Of a stretch of DNA of 51,034 nucleotides, positions 1 through 10,300 are shown piece by piece; the stretch's first letter is position 1, and each line of letters opens with the position of its first letter. The notes under the pieces were generated by a model, which ran no database searches, was not told the DNA's origin, and saw only the letters and a list, made by a program, of their open reading frames with translations. A program made the translations under genes and the position numbers. Source of the stretch: Glycomyces sp. L485 (GTDB lineage: Bacteria; Actinomycetota; Actinomycetes; Mycobacteriales; Micromonosporaceae); contig NZ_JAKZEW010000032.1 in the NCBI RefSeq assembly GCF_022548875.1, positions 1 through 51,034 of the forward strand, read 5' to 3'.

Positions 1-1
1 A

Positions 2-109
2 GCAACCAACCAGACCCTCACGGAACTTGATCAAGCCCTGCGTCATACCCTCGTCGAAGTGCAGGCTCAACGCACGGTTCTTGAACTCTTCGGGATAACG
101 GACATTCAT
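2..109 (-). CDS. Partial gene at left edge, N-terminal fragment, unknown
   Basis: A minus-strand reading frame runs off the left edge of the window. The first ATG is at 109 and gives 36 residues beginning MNVRYPEEFKNRAL. The frame stays open further upstream to a stop at 161-163, so an in-frame GTG at 133 is an alternative start. A purine-rich GGAGGAAGG stretch lies about 13 nt before the ATG, which is far for a ribosome-binding site. No family is recognised. It abuts an IS1380 remnant on the other strand, so it may itself be displaced or truncated. Confidence 0.25.
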   Translation of the reverse strand, partial: MNVRYPEEFKNRALSLHFDEGMTQGLIKFREGLVGC

Positions 110-162
110 TCCTGAAGTAGTACCTTCCTCCACAACTACACGCGTGGAATTACCAGGAAGTC

Positions 163-384
163 ATGTCCAAGAAAACGGGGGTAGCCCACCTGGGCCTGCG
201 CGAGGAGCCCGACCTCGCCGACGCCGAGATCAGCTCGATGCGCCATCGCCTCTACGCCATCCCCGCCAAGCTCGCCCGCCACGCCCGCCGCCGCACCCTC
301 CGCCTCGCCGCCGACTGGCCCTGGGCCACAGCGTTCGCTCAGTGCTGGAAGCGCATCGGCGCCATCGATCCGCTCCCAACCTAA
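163..384 (+). pseudogene. IS1380-family transposase, C-terminal remnant
   Basis: The last 50 or so residues contain RHRLYAIPAKLARHARRR and LRLAADWPWATAF. These resemble the C-terminal tail of IS1380-family DDE transposases, where an RLxxIPAxLARxxRRxxLxLAxxWPWA pattern is usual. The frame is open from 121 but the first 35 residues do not look like the family, and the whole N-terminal and catalytic part is missing. The piece is therefore a remnant and cannot be active. The start at 163 is only the first ATG in frame. The family assignment comes from memory of the tail motif, not from a search. Confidence 0.55.
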
Positions 385-556
385 CCGACACCCCTATCCC
401 GCCGATCCGACGCCGGAAGGAGGAAACGCGGCCCTGACCAGGCAAGGATGCCGCCTGGCGTCACCGTCACGACTCGACGACCCGGTCAATCCTCAACCGG
501 CCGAGGACAAACCGGGAGAACACGGGCCGCAACTCAAACCACAATGGCCACTGACG

Positions 557-567
557 AATCGAGGCTA
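557..567 (+). repeat. Putative IS1380 right-end sequence
   Basis: The string AATCGAGGCTA lies 170 bases after the transposase remnant. It resembles the outer end of actinobacterial IS1380 elements, which often carry a CGAGGCTA-type terminal repeat. The matching left end is not in the window, so the element is incomplete. Bases 385-556 contain no gene that I can support. Confidence 0.3.
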
Positions 568-574
568 CACCCCC

Positions 575-1270
575 TCACCGGTATTGGTCCATCCATGAAA
601 TGTCTCCCCAATTGAAGTCGCCGCTTTCTGAACGCAGCTCAAAATCTTCGTAGAAATCCATCCATTGCTCTGGAACATTCCAGATTTCCTCACCATCTAC
701 CTTGCCCACATATTCTTGAATGGCAGGCAACCACGGCCAATTTGGCATGAATAGATTCGAACCTGAGTAGCGCAAATGAAGAAGATTCACCAGAAATTCA
801 AGGAAGCCACAATCAAACTCGTGCCACCTGCCATCGAAAGCTACAATAGTCCATTTGTTAGGATCCTTGTAACCCGTGTTCCACATGTATTGGGCGGCAT
901 TATTGTCGCTTCCCCAGAGAAATAGCCCACCCTCATCCGGATAAACCGGGAGACGGGGCTTCGGATCGATTTTGAGACCAATCTCATTATACACATGACT
1001 TCTTTCATCTCTATATTGAACTCGCCGAACACTGTCTAGCGATTCACTGCACCTTTCAGCTCCAATCAAGTCCACTCGTGTTGAAAGATAATTGAATACG
1101 ATCAGCTCGTTACATATCTCTAGCGTTGAATATTCCCGAGACCATGAAACGTAATCATCTGGCAGGTCAATCCCAACTTCATTTCGAAACCGCTCATACT
1201 GTGTAGCGTTCGGATCAATTTCAGGCAGTCCGACCAGTAGCTTGAAATCTTCTATGCTCGTTGACGGCAT
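575..1270 (-). CDS. SUKH/SMI1-KNR4-type immunity protein (orphan module)
   Basis: The product has 231 residues if translation starts at the ATG at 1270; in-frame upstream starts at 1315 and 1405 would run back into the toxin fragment. The ATG lies one base after the stop of that fragment, as is usual for toxin/immunity pairs. The protein is clearly related to the immunity protein at 3657-4301. Both have an LPxDYxxW-type segment, a Y-S-x-L-E strand, PxxPxYPxExGL-x-WG, and the shared stretch EFDCGFLEFL. These are features of the SMI1/KNR4 (SUKH) superfamily, whose members bind and neutralise nuclease toxins in the cytoplasm. It probably protects against the orphan nuclease tip next to it. Base composition is lower in GC than the rest of the window, as is common for immunity genes. 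Confidence 0.75.
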   Translation of the reverse strand: MPSTSIEDFKLLVGLPEIDPNATQYERFRNEVGIDLPDDYVSWSREYSTLEICNELIVFNYLSTRVDLIGAERCSESLDSVRRVQYRDERSHVYNEIGLKIDPKPRLPVYPDEGGLFLWGSDNNAAQYMWNTGYKDPNKWTIVAFDGRWHEFDCGFLEFLVNLLHLRYSGSNLFMPNWPWLPAIQEYVGKVDGEEIWNVPEQWMDFYEDFELRSESGDFNWGDISWMDQYR

Positions 1271-1271
1271 G

Positions 1272-1650
1272 CTAGCAAGGCCTTCCTTTTGGTCTCGTAT
1301 TAACTCCAACAACATTATTTGCGAAGCATTTATCGTACACCTGCCCGTCAACCGCGAAGGCAAGGACTTGAATGCCTGACAGTGAAGCGTGCCGCCCGGA
1401 GTCACTCAAGCCATTGTAATGAGGGACTGAAATGTATAGAACATTCACTCCAACGTCCACTTCATCCTTGATGCGCTCTTCGAACGGTCTCATATGCGAC
1501 CTGTTAGTCGGCTCCTGCAAGCAAGTTACGAGATTGTTGGCATTTCCGGATCCGCCCAACACCTTAGCAACAAGGTGGCATCGAGCGTACTTCTGCTGGT
1601 TCTTCTCTCCCATTGGATTCTTGCCAGAAGGCCAATCCCAGGGATTCGTT
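1272..1650 (-). pseudogene. Orphan RHS toxin C-terminal tip (DNA/RNA nuclease domain), no 5' end
   Basis: The frame encodes about 125 residues homologous to the C-terminus of the large RHS protein. Shared features are WDWP, R-C-H-L, LGGSG, NLVTC-x-Q-x-P-T-N, YIS-x-P-x-YNG, LSGI and D-x-CF-x-N. The H-L...LGGSG...NLV pattern fits the Endonuclease_NS_2-like DNA/RNA non-specific nuclease fold, with His as candidate general base and Asn as metal ligand. Upstream, from about 1650, the DNA changes to an IS701 transposase remnant in another frame, so the tip has lost its RHS body and any evident start. It is followed one base later by its own immunity gene. Such displaced tip/immunity cassettes are known downstream of rhs and cdiA genes and can be recombined onto the main gene. 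Confidence 0.7.
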
Positions 1651-1765
1651 GCCGTAGCCCGAATCGGCGCTGACCGGCCGGGGGGAGAGTCCCTGCGCCA
1701 GTGCGGCATCGATCAGGTCCAGGGCGAGTTCGCCCTTGGTGCGGTGGCTCGCGGTGTCGGGGACC
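1645..1765 (-). pseudogene. IS701-family transposase fragment, middle part
   Basis: The minus frame encodes SHRTKGELALDLIDAALAQ followed by a DSGYGN segment. This is the RNase-H-fold strand of IS701-type transposases with one catalytic aspartate (ADxGYG). It continues in sense from the fragment at 3067-3590, the two being separated by an ISAs1 insertion. On the other side it stops abruptly at about 1645, where the orphan nuclease tip begins in a different frame. The C-terminal third of the transposase is missing. Confidence 0.65.
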
Positions 1766-1787
1766 CAGGGGCCCGGCAAAGTCGGTG
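1766..1787 (+). repeat. ISAs1 left terminal inverted repeat
   Basis: It reads CAGGGGCCCGGCAAAGTCGG and pairs with the reverse complement of 3045-3066, with roughly five mismatches in 22 positions. Confidence 0.65.
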
Positions 1788-1822
1788 AAGTGTGATGGAT
1801 TCCGTTTGGGGCGTAACGGAAG

Positions 1823-1878
1823 GGCAGGTTCCTCGTTAGGCGAGGTGTTCTCACACATCCGCGCCGAAGGAACCTGCC
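1823..1878 (+). promoter_or_regulatory. Hairpin over the transposase ribosome-binding site
   Basis: A perfect 11-bp inverted repeat, GGCAGGTTCCT at 1823-1833 and AGGAACCTGCC at 1868-1878, ends directly at the GTG start (1879). The right arm includes most of the GAAGGA ribosome-binding site. A transcript entering from outside would contain both arms and could hide the start. This kind of protection against read-through is known for IS10 and IS50; its role here is inference. Confidence 0.5.
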
Positions 1879-3033
1879 GTGAGCGAGTCTTCCACTACCC
1901 CTGAGCTGATCGCAACCCTCGCCGAGTCCGTCGAGGACCTGGACATCGCCCCAGGCAGTCTGCTGGGGCTCTATGACCTGGTCGAAGACCCGCGCGATCC
2001 ACGCGGTGTGCGTCACCCGATCGGGTTGCTGCTGTCGATCGCGACCGCAGCGGTCGCCTGCGGGAACCGCTCCTGGGAGGCCATCGGGCAGTGGGCGGCC
2101 GAAGTGGCACCCGACCGCATGGATCTGACCGGATACCGGCACGGCATCCCCGATGAATCGACGTTCCGCCGCACCCTGTCCGAGGTCGACGGCCAGGCGG
2201 TCGACAACGCGCTCGGTTCATGGATCTGGGCGCACCTGCCGCAGCGCCCGGGCCTGCGGGCCGTGGCCTTCGACGGCAAGGCCCTGCGAGGGGCCGCCCC
2301 CAAATACGTCACACCGGTCACCGTGGCCCTGCTCGACATCGACTCGGGCACCGTCATCGCCCAGCGGCAAGTCGCGAAGAAGTCCAACGAGATCCCCGCC
2401 GCGGCCCCGCTGCTGTCCCGTATCCCCTTGCACGACACCGTGGTCCTCGCCGACGCCCTCCACTGCCAAAGAGACCTCGCCGCCACCATCGCCGGCCGCG
2501 GCGGCTACTACCTGCTGCAGCTCAAGGCCAACCAGGGCGGCATGTTCGAAGCCGTCGAGGCTTTCGACTGGAGCGAGGCGGGCATCGGCGCCACCGACGA
2601 CTCGACCGGCCACGGCAGGGAAGAGCTGCGCACCGTCCAGACCCTCGCCCTCGGCGAAGCGTTCGTACTCGACTTCCCGGCCGCGGCCCAGGTCATCCGT
2701 GTCGAACGCGTCCGCCGCGAAGGCCACCGCGAATCAGTCGAGGTCTGCTACTACCTCACCAACCTCGCCTTCGAAGACGCCACCGCCACTCAACTCGCGA
2801 CATGGATCCGCTCGGAGTGGCATATCGAGAACCGGCTCCACTGGGTCAGAGACGTCACTTTCGACGAGGACCGATCCCAGATCCGCACCGGCACCGGACC
2901 ACGCATCATGGCCACGCTGCGCAACCTCGTCATCAGCCTGCTCAGACTCGCAGGAGAAACCAACATAGCCGCAGGACTTAGACGATGCGCCAACCGACCC
3001 GAACACCTCCGGAAAACACTACTGAGCCAATGA
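1879..3033 (+). CDS. ISAs1-family transposase
   Basis: The product is 384 residues, a full-length ISAs1-type DDE transposase. Visible features are the N-terminal DPRDPRGVRHP segment, the first catalytic aspartate in AVAFDGKALRGA, the second in VVLADALHCQ, and the acidic C-terminal block WHIENRLHWVRDVTFDED. After this comes the RTG-x-GPRIMATLRNL tail typical of the family. The GTG start at 1879 is chosen because GAAGGA lies just upstream and the preceding codons are not family-like. There are no stops or frameshifts, so the enzyme may be active. It would catalyse excision and insertion of the surrounding element at the terminal repeats. Confidence 0.9.
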   Translation: MSESSTTPELIATLAESVEDLDIAPGSLLGLYDLVEDPRDPRGVRHPIGLLLSIATAAVACGNRSWEAIGQWAAEVAPDRMDLTGYRHGIPDESTFRRTLSEVDGQAVDNALGSWIWAHLPQRPGLRAVAFDGKALRGAAPKYVTPVTVALLDIDSGTVIAQRQVAKKSNEIPAAAPLLSRIPLHDTVVLADALHCQRDLAATIAGRGGYYLLQLKANQGGMFEAVEAFDWSEAGIGATDDSTGHGREELRTVQTLALGEAFVLDFPAAAQVIRVERVRREGHRESVEVCYYLTNLAFEDATATQLATWIRSEWHIENRLHWVRDVTFDEDRSQIRTGTGPRIMATLRNLVISLLRLAGETNIAAGLRRCANRPEHLRKTLLSQ

Positions 3034-3044
3034 CCAGTCACGCA

Positions 3045-3066
3045 CAGCTACCTTGCCGGGGCCCTG
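3045..3066 (-). repeat. ISAs1 right terminal inverted repeat
   Basis: Read on the minus strand it begins CAGGGCCCCGGCAAGGTAGC, matching the left repeat. It marks the right boundary of the element. Confidence 0.65.
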
Positions 3067-3590
3067 GTCGGGACCTTCGCCCGCCGGCGCCGCTCGGTGA
3101 TGTCGGCTCCGGCCTTGGGGCTGGCCGGATCCCAGGACTCGGGCAGGAACAGCCGCCACCCGATCGGGCTGGAGGCCTCATGGCGCGCCAGTTGCAGACT
3201 GACCCCGATCTGGCAGTTCTTCACATCCCCGGCCGTCCCGGTGTACTGCCGCGCCACGCCCGCCGAGTGCTTGCCGCACTTGCGGAACCCAGTGTCGTCC
3301 ACGATCCACCAGGCCGGATCGATCACCGCCTCGGCCGCCCGCGCCAGATCGGCCATCACCACCGAGGCGTCCCACGAGGCGTTCGAGATGAAGTGGTGCA
3401 GCCCCTGGCAGTGCGGCAGCCCCAGCGCGACGCTGATGCCCTCGATCGATTTCCGGTGGCCAGCCAGCAGCAGCCCCTTGACGTAGTCGAACGCCCGCGA
3501 CTGCCACTGATACCTTGCCAGCGAAGCGGTCAGGCCCCCGACCACCTCGCAGAAGTCCTCAGCGAACTCAACATCCCCCGTAGCATCCAT
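3067..3590 (-). pseudogene. IS701-family transposase fragment, N-terminal part
   Basis: About 170 residues start at the ATG at 3590 and resemble the N-terminal half of IS701 transposases. Visible are RYQWQSRAFDYVKGLLLAG-type opening helices, LPHCQGLHHFISNASWD, and the catalytic-aspartate strand WWIVDDTGFRKCGKHS followed by VARQYTGTAGDVKNCQIGV. The reading frame breaks at the ISAs1 boundary near 3067 and resumes as K-V-P-D-T-A-S at 1765 downwards. The gene is dead because of the insertion and because its C-terminus is missing beyond 1645. It lies only 66 bp from the immunity gene stop at 3657. Confidence 0.8.
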
Positions 3591-3656
3591 GAACCCATGG
3601 AAACCCTCAGATCACCTGTAACACAAGAAGAACGTCAGAAACCAGACAAAATACTA

Positions 3657-4301
3657 CTAGATACCTCGAAAATAGGCTTCCCATCTAGAAGTCGTTCGAA
3701 ACTCAGGAAGGTATGAATCGCCAGCTAGACTCTCCATATCTCGACATTCCTTGATTGAAGAAACATTGGGAAAATCCTCTGGAAAAATCTTCATGACAAA
3801 CTCGTGCCGCATAAGACCAATAAGGAATTCTAGAAAACCACAATCGAACTCCTGCCACGAGAATGCGTCGCCGTCCGCAACAACAATTTTCCAGTCACTC
3901 GATTTTCCAATCGCGAGCCACATTAGATAGTCCCCATTGTCAGTTGTTCCCCACGGAATCAACCCATTCTCTTGGGGGTAAAATGGCAAAGCAGGCTTGG
4001 AACCTAGGAGATTTCCTTGGCTGTCAAACACCTCCTCCCTTTCCTCTCGATCCGCACTAATATCCGATAGCCCAAGCAGTTCCTCAGCTACCTCTTCTAT
4101 CGTGCTTCGCCCATAGAATTCAGTGGGATGCCGAATCCAGAGAAAGCCGTCGAGCTCCAAACTCGGATAACTCTGAGCCCAGGTCTTGTAATCAGGCGGG
4201 AATTCTATCCCGAGCCTGCGTTCAATAACAGGCCAGTCAATAGGCGGATGAGGCGCTTCCGACGGACCCACGAGAGACTGAAATTCAGCAGCGAGCTCCA
4301 T
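3657..4301 (-). CDS. SUKH/SMI1-KNR4-type immunity protein for the RHS nuclease
   Basis: The product has 214 residues from the ATG at 4301. It overlaps the last 17 bp of the RHS toxin gene, so the pair is translationally coupled. Features of the SMI1/KNR4 fold are IERRLGIEFPPDYKTWAQSY, SLELDGFLWI, LPFYPQENGLIPWGTTDNG-type strands and QEFDCGFLEFLIGLM. It is homologous to the product of 575-1270, matching the relationship between the two nuclease tips. The expected role is to bind and block the cognate nuclease domain in the cytoplasm of the producer and its siblings. GC content is lower than in the RHS core. Confidence 0.8.
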   Translation of the reverse strand: MELAAEFQSLVGPSEAPHPPIDWPVIERRLGIEFPPDYKTWAQSYPSLELDGFLWIRHPTEFYGRSTIEEVAEELLGLSDISADREEREEVFDSQGNLLGSKPALPFYPQENGLIPWGTTDNGDYLMWLAIGKSSDWKIVVADGDAFSWQEFDCGFLEFLIGLMRHEFVMKIFPEDFPNVSSIKECRDMESLAGDSYLPEFRTTSRWEAYFRGI

Positions 4302-7300
4302 AAACTATTCCCCCACCCTTGGAGTTCTTGAAACATTGATCAGCATAGTATCCCATGTCCCCAATCGCTTGGATTCGAATTCCACTCAATGCGCCGTTCG
4401 TGCCATTATACTGCGGTATGGATATATAGACTATATCCTCCCCAAAGTCTACAGCCTTTCGGACGTCGGACTCCAGCTTACTCATATCCGGACTATTAGT
4501 AGGGTATTGAAAGCACGTAACCAAGTTCTCGACCAAGTAACCAGATCCGCCCAGCTGTTTTCCTAGTAGGTGGCATCGTGACATTCTCCCATTCTTAACC
4601 GATACCTTATTATTCCTTGGCCAGTCCCAAGGTTCGATTGCATGTTCAGCCGAACTTCCCCCTTTAGCATTGCAAAGATATGCGAGGGCACCACTTGCCT
4701 GGAATCCACTATTACGCGAAATTGGATCACTCGCTTTCTTGTAGTTTGCGGGCATGTAGATCTCCGTGTTCTCGCAGTCCTGATCATCTGCACGCCAATT
4801 GATGGCAGCGACATTACCATCACGGTCGGTAGTAACGATGTTCTCCCCTTCGAGCGCCTTGACTAGCTCATCATTGCCCATGAGCGCGCCGTTGAGCAGG
4901 TCGATCTCGCTCGGAGCTTCATCGGCAGCGTCCTGCGCTGTGTTCGCTGGGCGGGTCTTGATGGCGTTCCAGTCGATCCAGACTGGAACTCGCGGCTGGC
5001 CGCCACCAGAGCCGCCACCGGACCAATTTCCATCATCGTTCCCACCTCCAGGCGGAGTTCCTGGATCGGTATCGGTATCCGGCCCTGGAGACGTTCCTTG
5101 ATTGAAGCCCTGGACCCAGCAGTTCCCTGCATAGGTGCAGTAGAGTACTCCGTTCCCAAGATTTGTGACACTAGCCACATCGGATGGAGACGGGCCACTC
5201 GGATTTGATGACCCGTGCGGCGAATTGTTCTGGTTGTAACGCCAGGATTCAACTGCGCTCGTGATTCCAAGGCCCAGGGCTCCGGTTGTTGCGGCTGAAG
5301 TACCCGAGCTGGATCTGTTCCCGTTCCCACCGGAGCTAGTAGTCGGGACGCTGATCTCGTCGCAATAGTCGACACAGGCTGCCGTAGCCAAGCCGGCACC
5401 CGCCACGATTCCGGCGGCAGCGAGAAGCTCCCCTCCTCCAATAACTGCCGGGATCGCCAGCAAGAAGACGAGATGACCGGTGGGGTCGGTGTAGTTGAGG
5501 GATGAGGCATTTCCGTAGAGGTAGCGGTTGCTCTGGGTGACAGGACTTGGGGACAGCTGCCAAGTGTCGCGGCTAATGAAGGTGCCGGTGCCCGGGTCGT
5601 ACCAGCGGGCGTGGGCGTTGACTTCGCCGGTTTCGGGGTCGGTGTAGCCGCCTTGGAACCCGATACCGCTGGTGGTGGTGTCAGGGAGTGGTTGGCCGAA
5701 GGGGTCGAAGCCGCCGCCGGTGATCGTCTCGCCGGTGGTCGCGGACAGGACTGCCACGAGGTCGCTGTGACGGTCGGTCCAGGTCAGGCCGGTGGTGCCG
5801 TTGTGGGTTTGGGAGACTGTGCCGCCGGCCGGGTCGCGGACGATGGTGTCGGTGCCCGCCTGGCCCGAAGGCATGGCGGTCAGGTTGTTCGTCAGGCCGT
5901 CGTAGGCGAAGGTCGCTCCGTTGCGATCCACTAGGCGGTCAAGGGCGTCATATAGATTGCTGATCGATCCGCTGCCGGTGGTGGCGGTCTTGAGGCGTTC
6001 GAACGCGTCGAAGCTGTAGGTGGTTTGCCCCTCGGTCTCCTGATGGCTCGCCAGGGTGCCTCGCGGGGTGTAGGTCCAGGTCTCGTCGGTCGTGGTGGTG
6101 ACCGTCTGGGCTTCCCAGATCTCGCCGTTTTGGACGCATTGGACTGGCCCGTCCATGGCTTCGGTGACGCGGTTGCGTTCGTCGTAGACGTACAGGCGCG
6201 TCTCGGCGGCTGCGGTGCCGCATTCGGTGCCCCAGCGGTGGACGGCGATGCGGTTGGAGGCGCCGTCCCAGGCGTAGGTGGTCTCGACCCCGGCCGGGTC
6301 GGTCCAGTTGGTCAGGCGGCCTTGCTGGTCGTAGTCGTAGGTTTGGGTGCCGGCGTTGGGCAGCCCCGCCGTCGTTTTCGCGGTGAGCAGTTGGCCGTCG
6401 TAGTCGTAGGTGATCGAGCGTTGTGTCTGGCCGGCGACCGTGATCTGGTCGAGGGCGAGTTGGCCGTAGCCGTCGTAGGTGAAGCTGCGGGTTACGTCGC
6501 CGGAGGTGACCGAGGCGAGTTGGCCGTCCTGGCGCCATCCGTAGGTGTGGGTGATGCCGGTGAGCGGGTCGGTGAGAGTGTTCAGACGTCCAGCCGCATC
6601 GTAGGTGAAGCCGGTGGTGCCGGCCGCGTCGGTCCGTTCGATGACCATGCCGTTGGCGTTGTATGCATAAGTCGCCTGTTGCGCGCCCCCGATGCCGGTC
6701 AGTAGGCCCCGATCGTTGTAGGTCAGGGTCGTGTCGCCGACGTCGCCGGAGAAGTTGGTCAGGTTTCCGACCGCGTCCCATTCGTAGGTTTTGATCGACG
6801 TGAGGGCTGCGGCGCCGGTGCCGGTCTCCTTGGTCTTGCGGCCGAGCAGGTCGTACTCGGCAGTCTGTGTGACGCCGCCGGGCAGGTGCTGTTCGACTGT
6901 ATTGCCGGCCAGGTCGTAGCCGGTCGTCCAGGTCCGGTCGGCCGCATCGGGATGGGCGGCGGTGGCCGGTTCGGTTGTGCTGGTCTGCAGGCCCCAGGCG
7001 TTGAAGTCGTAGAACGTGGCGTGGCCGTTGCCGTCGACCATGCGGGTCTGGTTGCCGGCCAGGTCGTAGCCGAGTTCGACCGTGATGGCCGAGGTGTCAC
7101 TGACCGTGCCGGTGATGGCGGTCAGCTGTCCTGCGGTGTCATAGGTGTAGGCGGTGTCGAAGGCGCCGGTGCAGGTCTGGCGCTGGATCCCGGTCGAATC
7201 GGTCACTCGTCCGGACAGGTCGTAGCGGCTCTCTGAGCATTGGACGCTCGACCAGCCGCTGCCGGTGTCGACTTCAGAGGAGACGGCGATCGGGTTGCCG

Positions 7301-10300
7301 AGGACGTCGCGGACTGTTGCCTGGCGGCGGGCGATGCCGTCGCCGCCGTCGGGAAGGTAGGTCTCCTCCCTAGTGGCGGTCGGGTACTCGAACGCGGTCA
7401 CCGCGCCGGAAGGATCGGTGACAGTCTTGGTACGCCCGAGCGCGTCGTAAGTGTAGGCCGTCTGCTCCCCGCCAGGTGTGGTGGTTGCAGTGAGCCTCCC
7501 GGCAGCGTCGTATTCGAGCGTGCTGGTGAAGTAGGCCAGTTCGGTGCCGACGCGTTCGGTCCCGGTGACCGTGGCGAGGTTCCCGAAGCCGTCGTAGGTG
7601 GAGGTGGTGATCGCGCCGAGCGGGTCGGTCTCTTTCACCAGTTGTCCGGCCCGGTCGTAGGCGTACTGGGTGACCGGGGCGGTCTGTGATCCTTCGGCGT
7701 CGGGGTCGGGTTGGGTCAGTCGGACTGGTTGGCCGAAGGCGTCGTACTCATAGGAGGTGACGGCGCCGCGGGGGTCGCTTTCGGACTGGACGAGGCCGCC
7801 GGGCTGGTAGCTGGTGGTGATCTGTGGCCTGACCGGTTCGGTCGCACCTGGCACGGTTTCGGCGGGCAGCAGGGTGCTGGTCGGTCGGCCCGAGGTGTCG
7901 TAGCGGGTCTCGGTGATGTTCCCGTTGGCGTCGCGGAGGTGGGTGAGTTCGCCGAAGGCGTTGTAGCCGTATGTAGTGGCTGGTGCATGGGTGCCGGTGT
8001 TCACGCCGTCGAGCCAGACGTCTCGGGTTGTGCCGGTCGCGGTTTCGACTAGGCCGTGGGCGTTGTACGTGTAGGTCTCAGCGCCGTCCCCGCCAGTCGC
8101 GGTCTCGACCAGGAGGCCTTCGGTGTCGTAGACATTGCGGGTCTTGGTCACGGTGCACAAGTGGCCTGCGTCGTCGATGCAGACACCTGCGACGGTGGGC
8201 GCCGTGGTCCACGAGGCGATCATGTTTCCGGCTGCGTCGTAGTCGAATGTTTCGCTCTGGTAGGTCTGGCCGCCGTAGGTGTAGTCGATTCCGGTGGTGC
8301 GCCCGACCGCGTCATAGACCATGGCCGTACTTGCGGCTGCGCCGCTAGGGTCCATGGTGGTGGTCACGAGCCAGCTGCGGCGGTTGTAGGTCGTAGCGGT
8401 GACATTCCCAGCTGCATCGGAGGCGGAGGTGACGTTGCCGGCCTGGTCGTAGTCGTACTGGGCCATGACTGTGTCAGCGCCGCCGAACGAATGTGTTTCG
8501 ATCTTGACGTTGCCGTCGCCCCAGTACTCCAACGACGTCTTGCGCCCGGCTGCGTCAGTGGTCGAGGCCGGCCAGTCGTTGTCGTAGTAGGTGCGGTACT
8601 CGAGCAGGAGCTCGGTGGCAGCGGGGTCGGACGGGTCGATCCCCTCGCCGACGGCGGCGGTCGTCAGGAGTCTGCCGCGCTCGTCATAGGTGTAGGTGAG
8701 TTCAAGGCCGGTTGGTGTTGTCTCCCCTGTCGTCAGTCCGGCCTCATCCCACTGTCGGGTCGCGATCGAGCCGTCAGGGTAGGTCGTCGAGATGATCCGC
8801 CCGCCGGGGTCGTAGGTGTAGGAGGTCACTCGCGATTGCAGCGAATCGGCGGTGTCACGGCTCGACGTGGACTCGAGCCGTCCGAACTCGTCGTACGTGT
8901 AGGACTCATCTAGACGATGTTCGGTACCGGTGACAGGGTTGGTGAACGCCGTACCGCTACTCGCAACCGTCTTTCCGAGCGCGTTGAGGGTGTAGGCCGT
9001 GGTGTGTCTGGCCTCGAACTGTCCATTCGCGTAATGACCGACCGCGCTCGAGACGATGCGGCCCAACTGGTCGTGGCCGAATTGGGTCACTTGCCCGGTG
9101 GGCGCCAGGGTTTCTACCAAGTCACCCGCCTGATTGTACTTGTACTCTGTCTGAGCGCCGGACTCGTCGATGACCATGGCGGTCAAACCGGCCGGAACGG
9201 TGCCGCCGTCGGTGGCTGCTTCGCTGCCTGTGGTGTAGGTGTGCGCGACCTGACCGGACGGGTCTGAGGCGTCTCCGGCGGTGCCAGGGAAATCGGTCGT
9301 GAGCAGTTGTCCACTGCTGTTGTAGGAGTATGTGGTGCGGTAGGTGGTGTCGTTCCTGTCGGCCGATCGGCCGTCGGATCGCCAGACGACTCTCCCGTTG
9401 CGAAGATCGAACGAATCGGCGCTGTCGTAGTACGCGGTGTAGGGGGTGGCGCAGTCGCCTTCAGCGCGGCACGTGGTCTGGGCGAGACGGCGGCCGTGCT
9501 CATCGGTGGCGAAGGCTCGGGTCAGGCCCGTCTCGTCGTGGTGTTCGGAGACGAACCCGGCCGAGTTGTACTCCCATGAGACCGTCCCGAACGCATCGGA
9601 GCGGGAGATGAGTCGGCCGCTGTGCGCGGCATCGTAGGTGTACTGCTCGGTCATGCCGTAACTGGAAGACAGCGTCACCAGCCGGGAGGTGTCCGTCATA
9701 TACGGTGAGGACAGCTGCCATTCGGCGCCGTTGACGTCGGTCAGCGTGGCCACCCGACCGGTCGTCTTGTCGTAGTCGATGTCCCAGACCGCGTGTCCCT
9801 GGTCGTTGGTCACGGTGGTCATCCGAGCGGTGCTGTACCGCCCGGACTGAAAGCGAAGCGCGATCTCCTCGGCCGTCAGAGTCCGGGTGTAGACGGCCAG
9901 TTCGTCGATCTCGCCCGGATACGGGTAGTAGCCGGAGCCGGATGGCATACCCGGCCATGAGTCCGTGCCCCATCCGTTGCCGACAAGTGCCTTGACGCAG
10001 TTGTACTGATTGACCGTGCGCCCTGACTCACCGTCAGCAACATCGCCGTCAAGATACAACCATTGCTGCGTCGCCGCCGATGTCAATGCCACATGGTGCC
10101 ATTGTCCATCGTCGACCACAGCGCCAGAGACGAGCTCTTGTCGCTTCGTGGTACCACTGGACATCCAGAAACCGGACCTGAGATAACCATCGGTGTCGAT
10201 GTACAGCAACGGGTTGTAGCAATCCGGGCTCTGTGTGCCGTCATCGTTTCGTTGGATAGAGAACAGAGCGCCTCGCTCACCGGGCTCAGCGCGAAACCAA

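Larger units (their letters stand above)
1766..3066 (+). mobile_element. ISAs1-family insertion sequence, apparently complete
   Basis: The element has imperfect terminal inverted repeats of about 22 bp (1766-1787 and 3045-3066) that both begin CAGGG-x-CCCGGCAA when read inward. It is flanked by GTCGGGGACC at 1756-1765 and GTCGGGACC at 3067-3075, which look like a 9-10 bp target duplication with one base lost or gained. Its single gene is an intact transposase. It has inserted into an IS701-type transposase gene lying in the opposite orientation, and the two halves of that gene remain visible on either side. Confidence 0.75.
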
